A program made the position numbers and the translations under genes. A DNA stretch of 64,000 bases from Chionoecetes opilio (Eukaryota > Arthropoda > Malacostraca > Decapoda > Majidae): positions 55,997-119,996 of the forward strand of contig JACEEZ010021752.1 of NCBI GenBank assembly GCA_016584305.1, written 5' to 3'. The notes beneath the pieces are model-generated. The model made no database searches. It saw only the letters and a list, made by a program, of their open reading frames with translations, and was not told the origin of the DNA. Position 1 is the first letter of the stretch. Each line of letters starts with the position of its first letter. Of the stretch, positions 63,786-64,000 are shown piece by piece.

Positions 63786-64000
63786 GTCTCTGTGGCCCCG
63801 AGATCCTGCTTCTTTGAACTTCCCCAAGATAAGGTCACAGAGCCTTGGCGCTGCACCACACAGTCCCTGCTGTCTAGTAAGTACCTATGTATGTGTAGCA
63901 GGGTAGAATGTGAGGTTGTATGATTTGTGACCACCTGTATGACTCCATTATATTCAGTAATCCATCTTTTCCTTAATACACTCAACCCTCGATTCAACAG

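Overview
The window looks like eukaryotic nuclear DNA from an arthropod, most likely a decapod crustacean (inference). It has long GA, GT and TAG microsatellites, TTAGG-type pentamer runs, many MITEs and non-LTR retrotransposon fragments, and an arthropod-like 18S rRNA fragment. Genes are split by GT-AG introns, and there is no operon structure or RBS. Species cannot be fixed from sequence alone.

Two protein-coding genes can be supported, both on the minus strand. (1) eRF1, the eukaryotic translation termination factor (ETF1 family), runs from the start codon at 32,915 to the stop at 15,282. Ten coding exons were reconstructed; phases agree at every junction except two places. Exon 4 carries one base too many for the frame, and the short exon that should encode the catalytic GGQ loop was not found in the 5.7 kb between 24,249 and 29,959. 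(2) Mitochondrial alanyl-tRNA synthetase (AARS2 family) runs from beyond the right edge to the stop at 52,586. Eight 3' exons cover the C-terminal part of the catalytic region, the editing domain (HTATH and CCGTH metal motifs) and the C-terminal domain. The large exon 60,253-61,014 needs two one-base corrections to stay open. The two genes lie head-to-tail, about 20 kb apart, and share no visible regulation.

Layout: 1-3.1 kb, simple and tandem repeats; 3.5-8.5 kb, nested transposons (degenerate RT fragment, perfect-TIR MITE, 1.1-kb hAT-like element inside an older repeat, foldback element); 8.5-15.3 kb, mostly unrecognised sequence with one LINE fragment; 15.3-33 kb, eRF1 with introns holding a 70-bp satellite (about 35 units), an 18S rRNA fragment, a 29-bp minisatellite, a purine tract and many MITEs; 33-52.5 kb, intergenic repeats including nested pogo-type elements, a SINE, large palindromes, a 21-bp array and a LINE with a recognisable reverse transcriptase; 52.5-64 kb, AARS2.

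The commonest repeat is a roughly 210-bp element bounded by TTAA and starting CCCCTT, with 16 full or partial copies between 16.5 and 57.5 kb. Most long open frames in the window are translations of tandem repeats and are not genes. No new enzymatic system was found. The noteworthy signals are the eRF1 lesions, the 18S/satellite/LINE-tail junction, the TTAA MITE family, and several nests that can be dated by relative insertion order.
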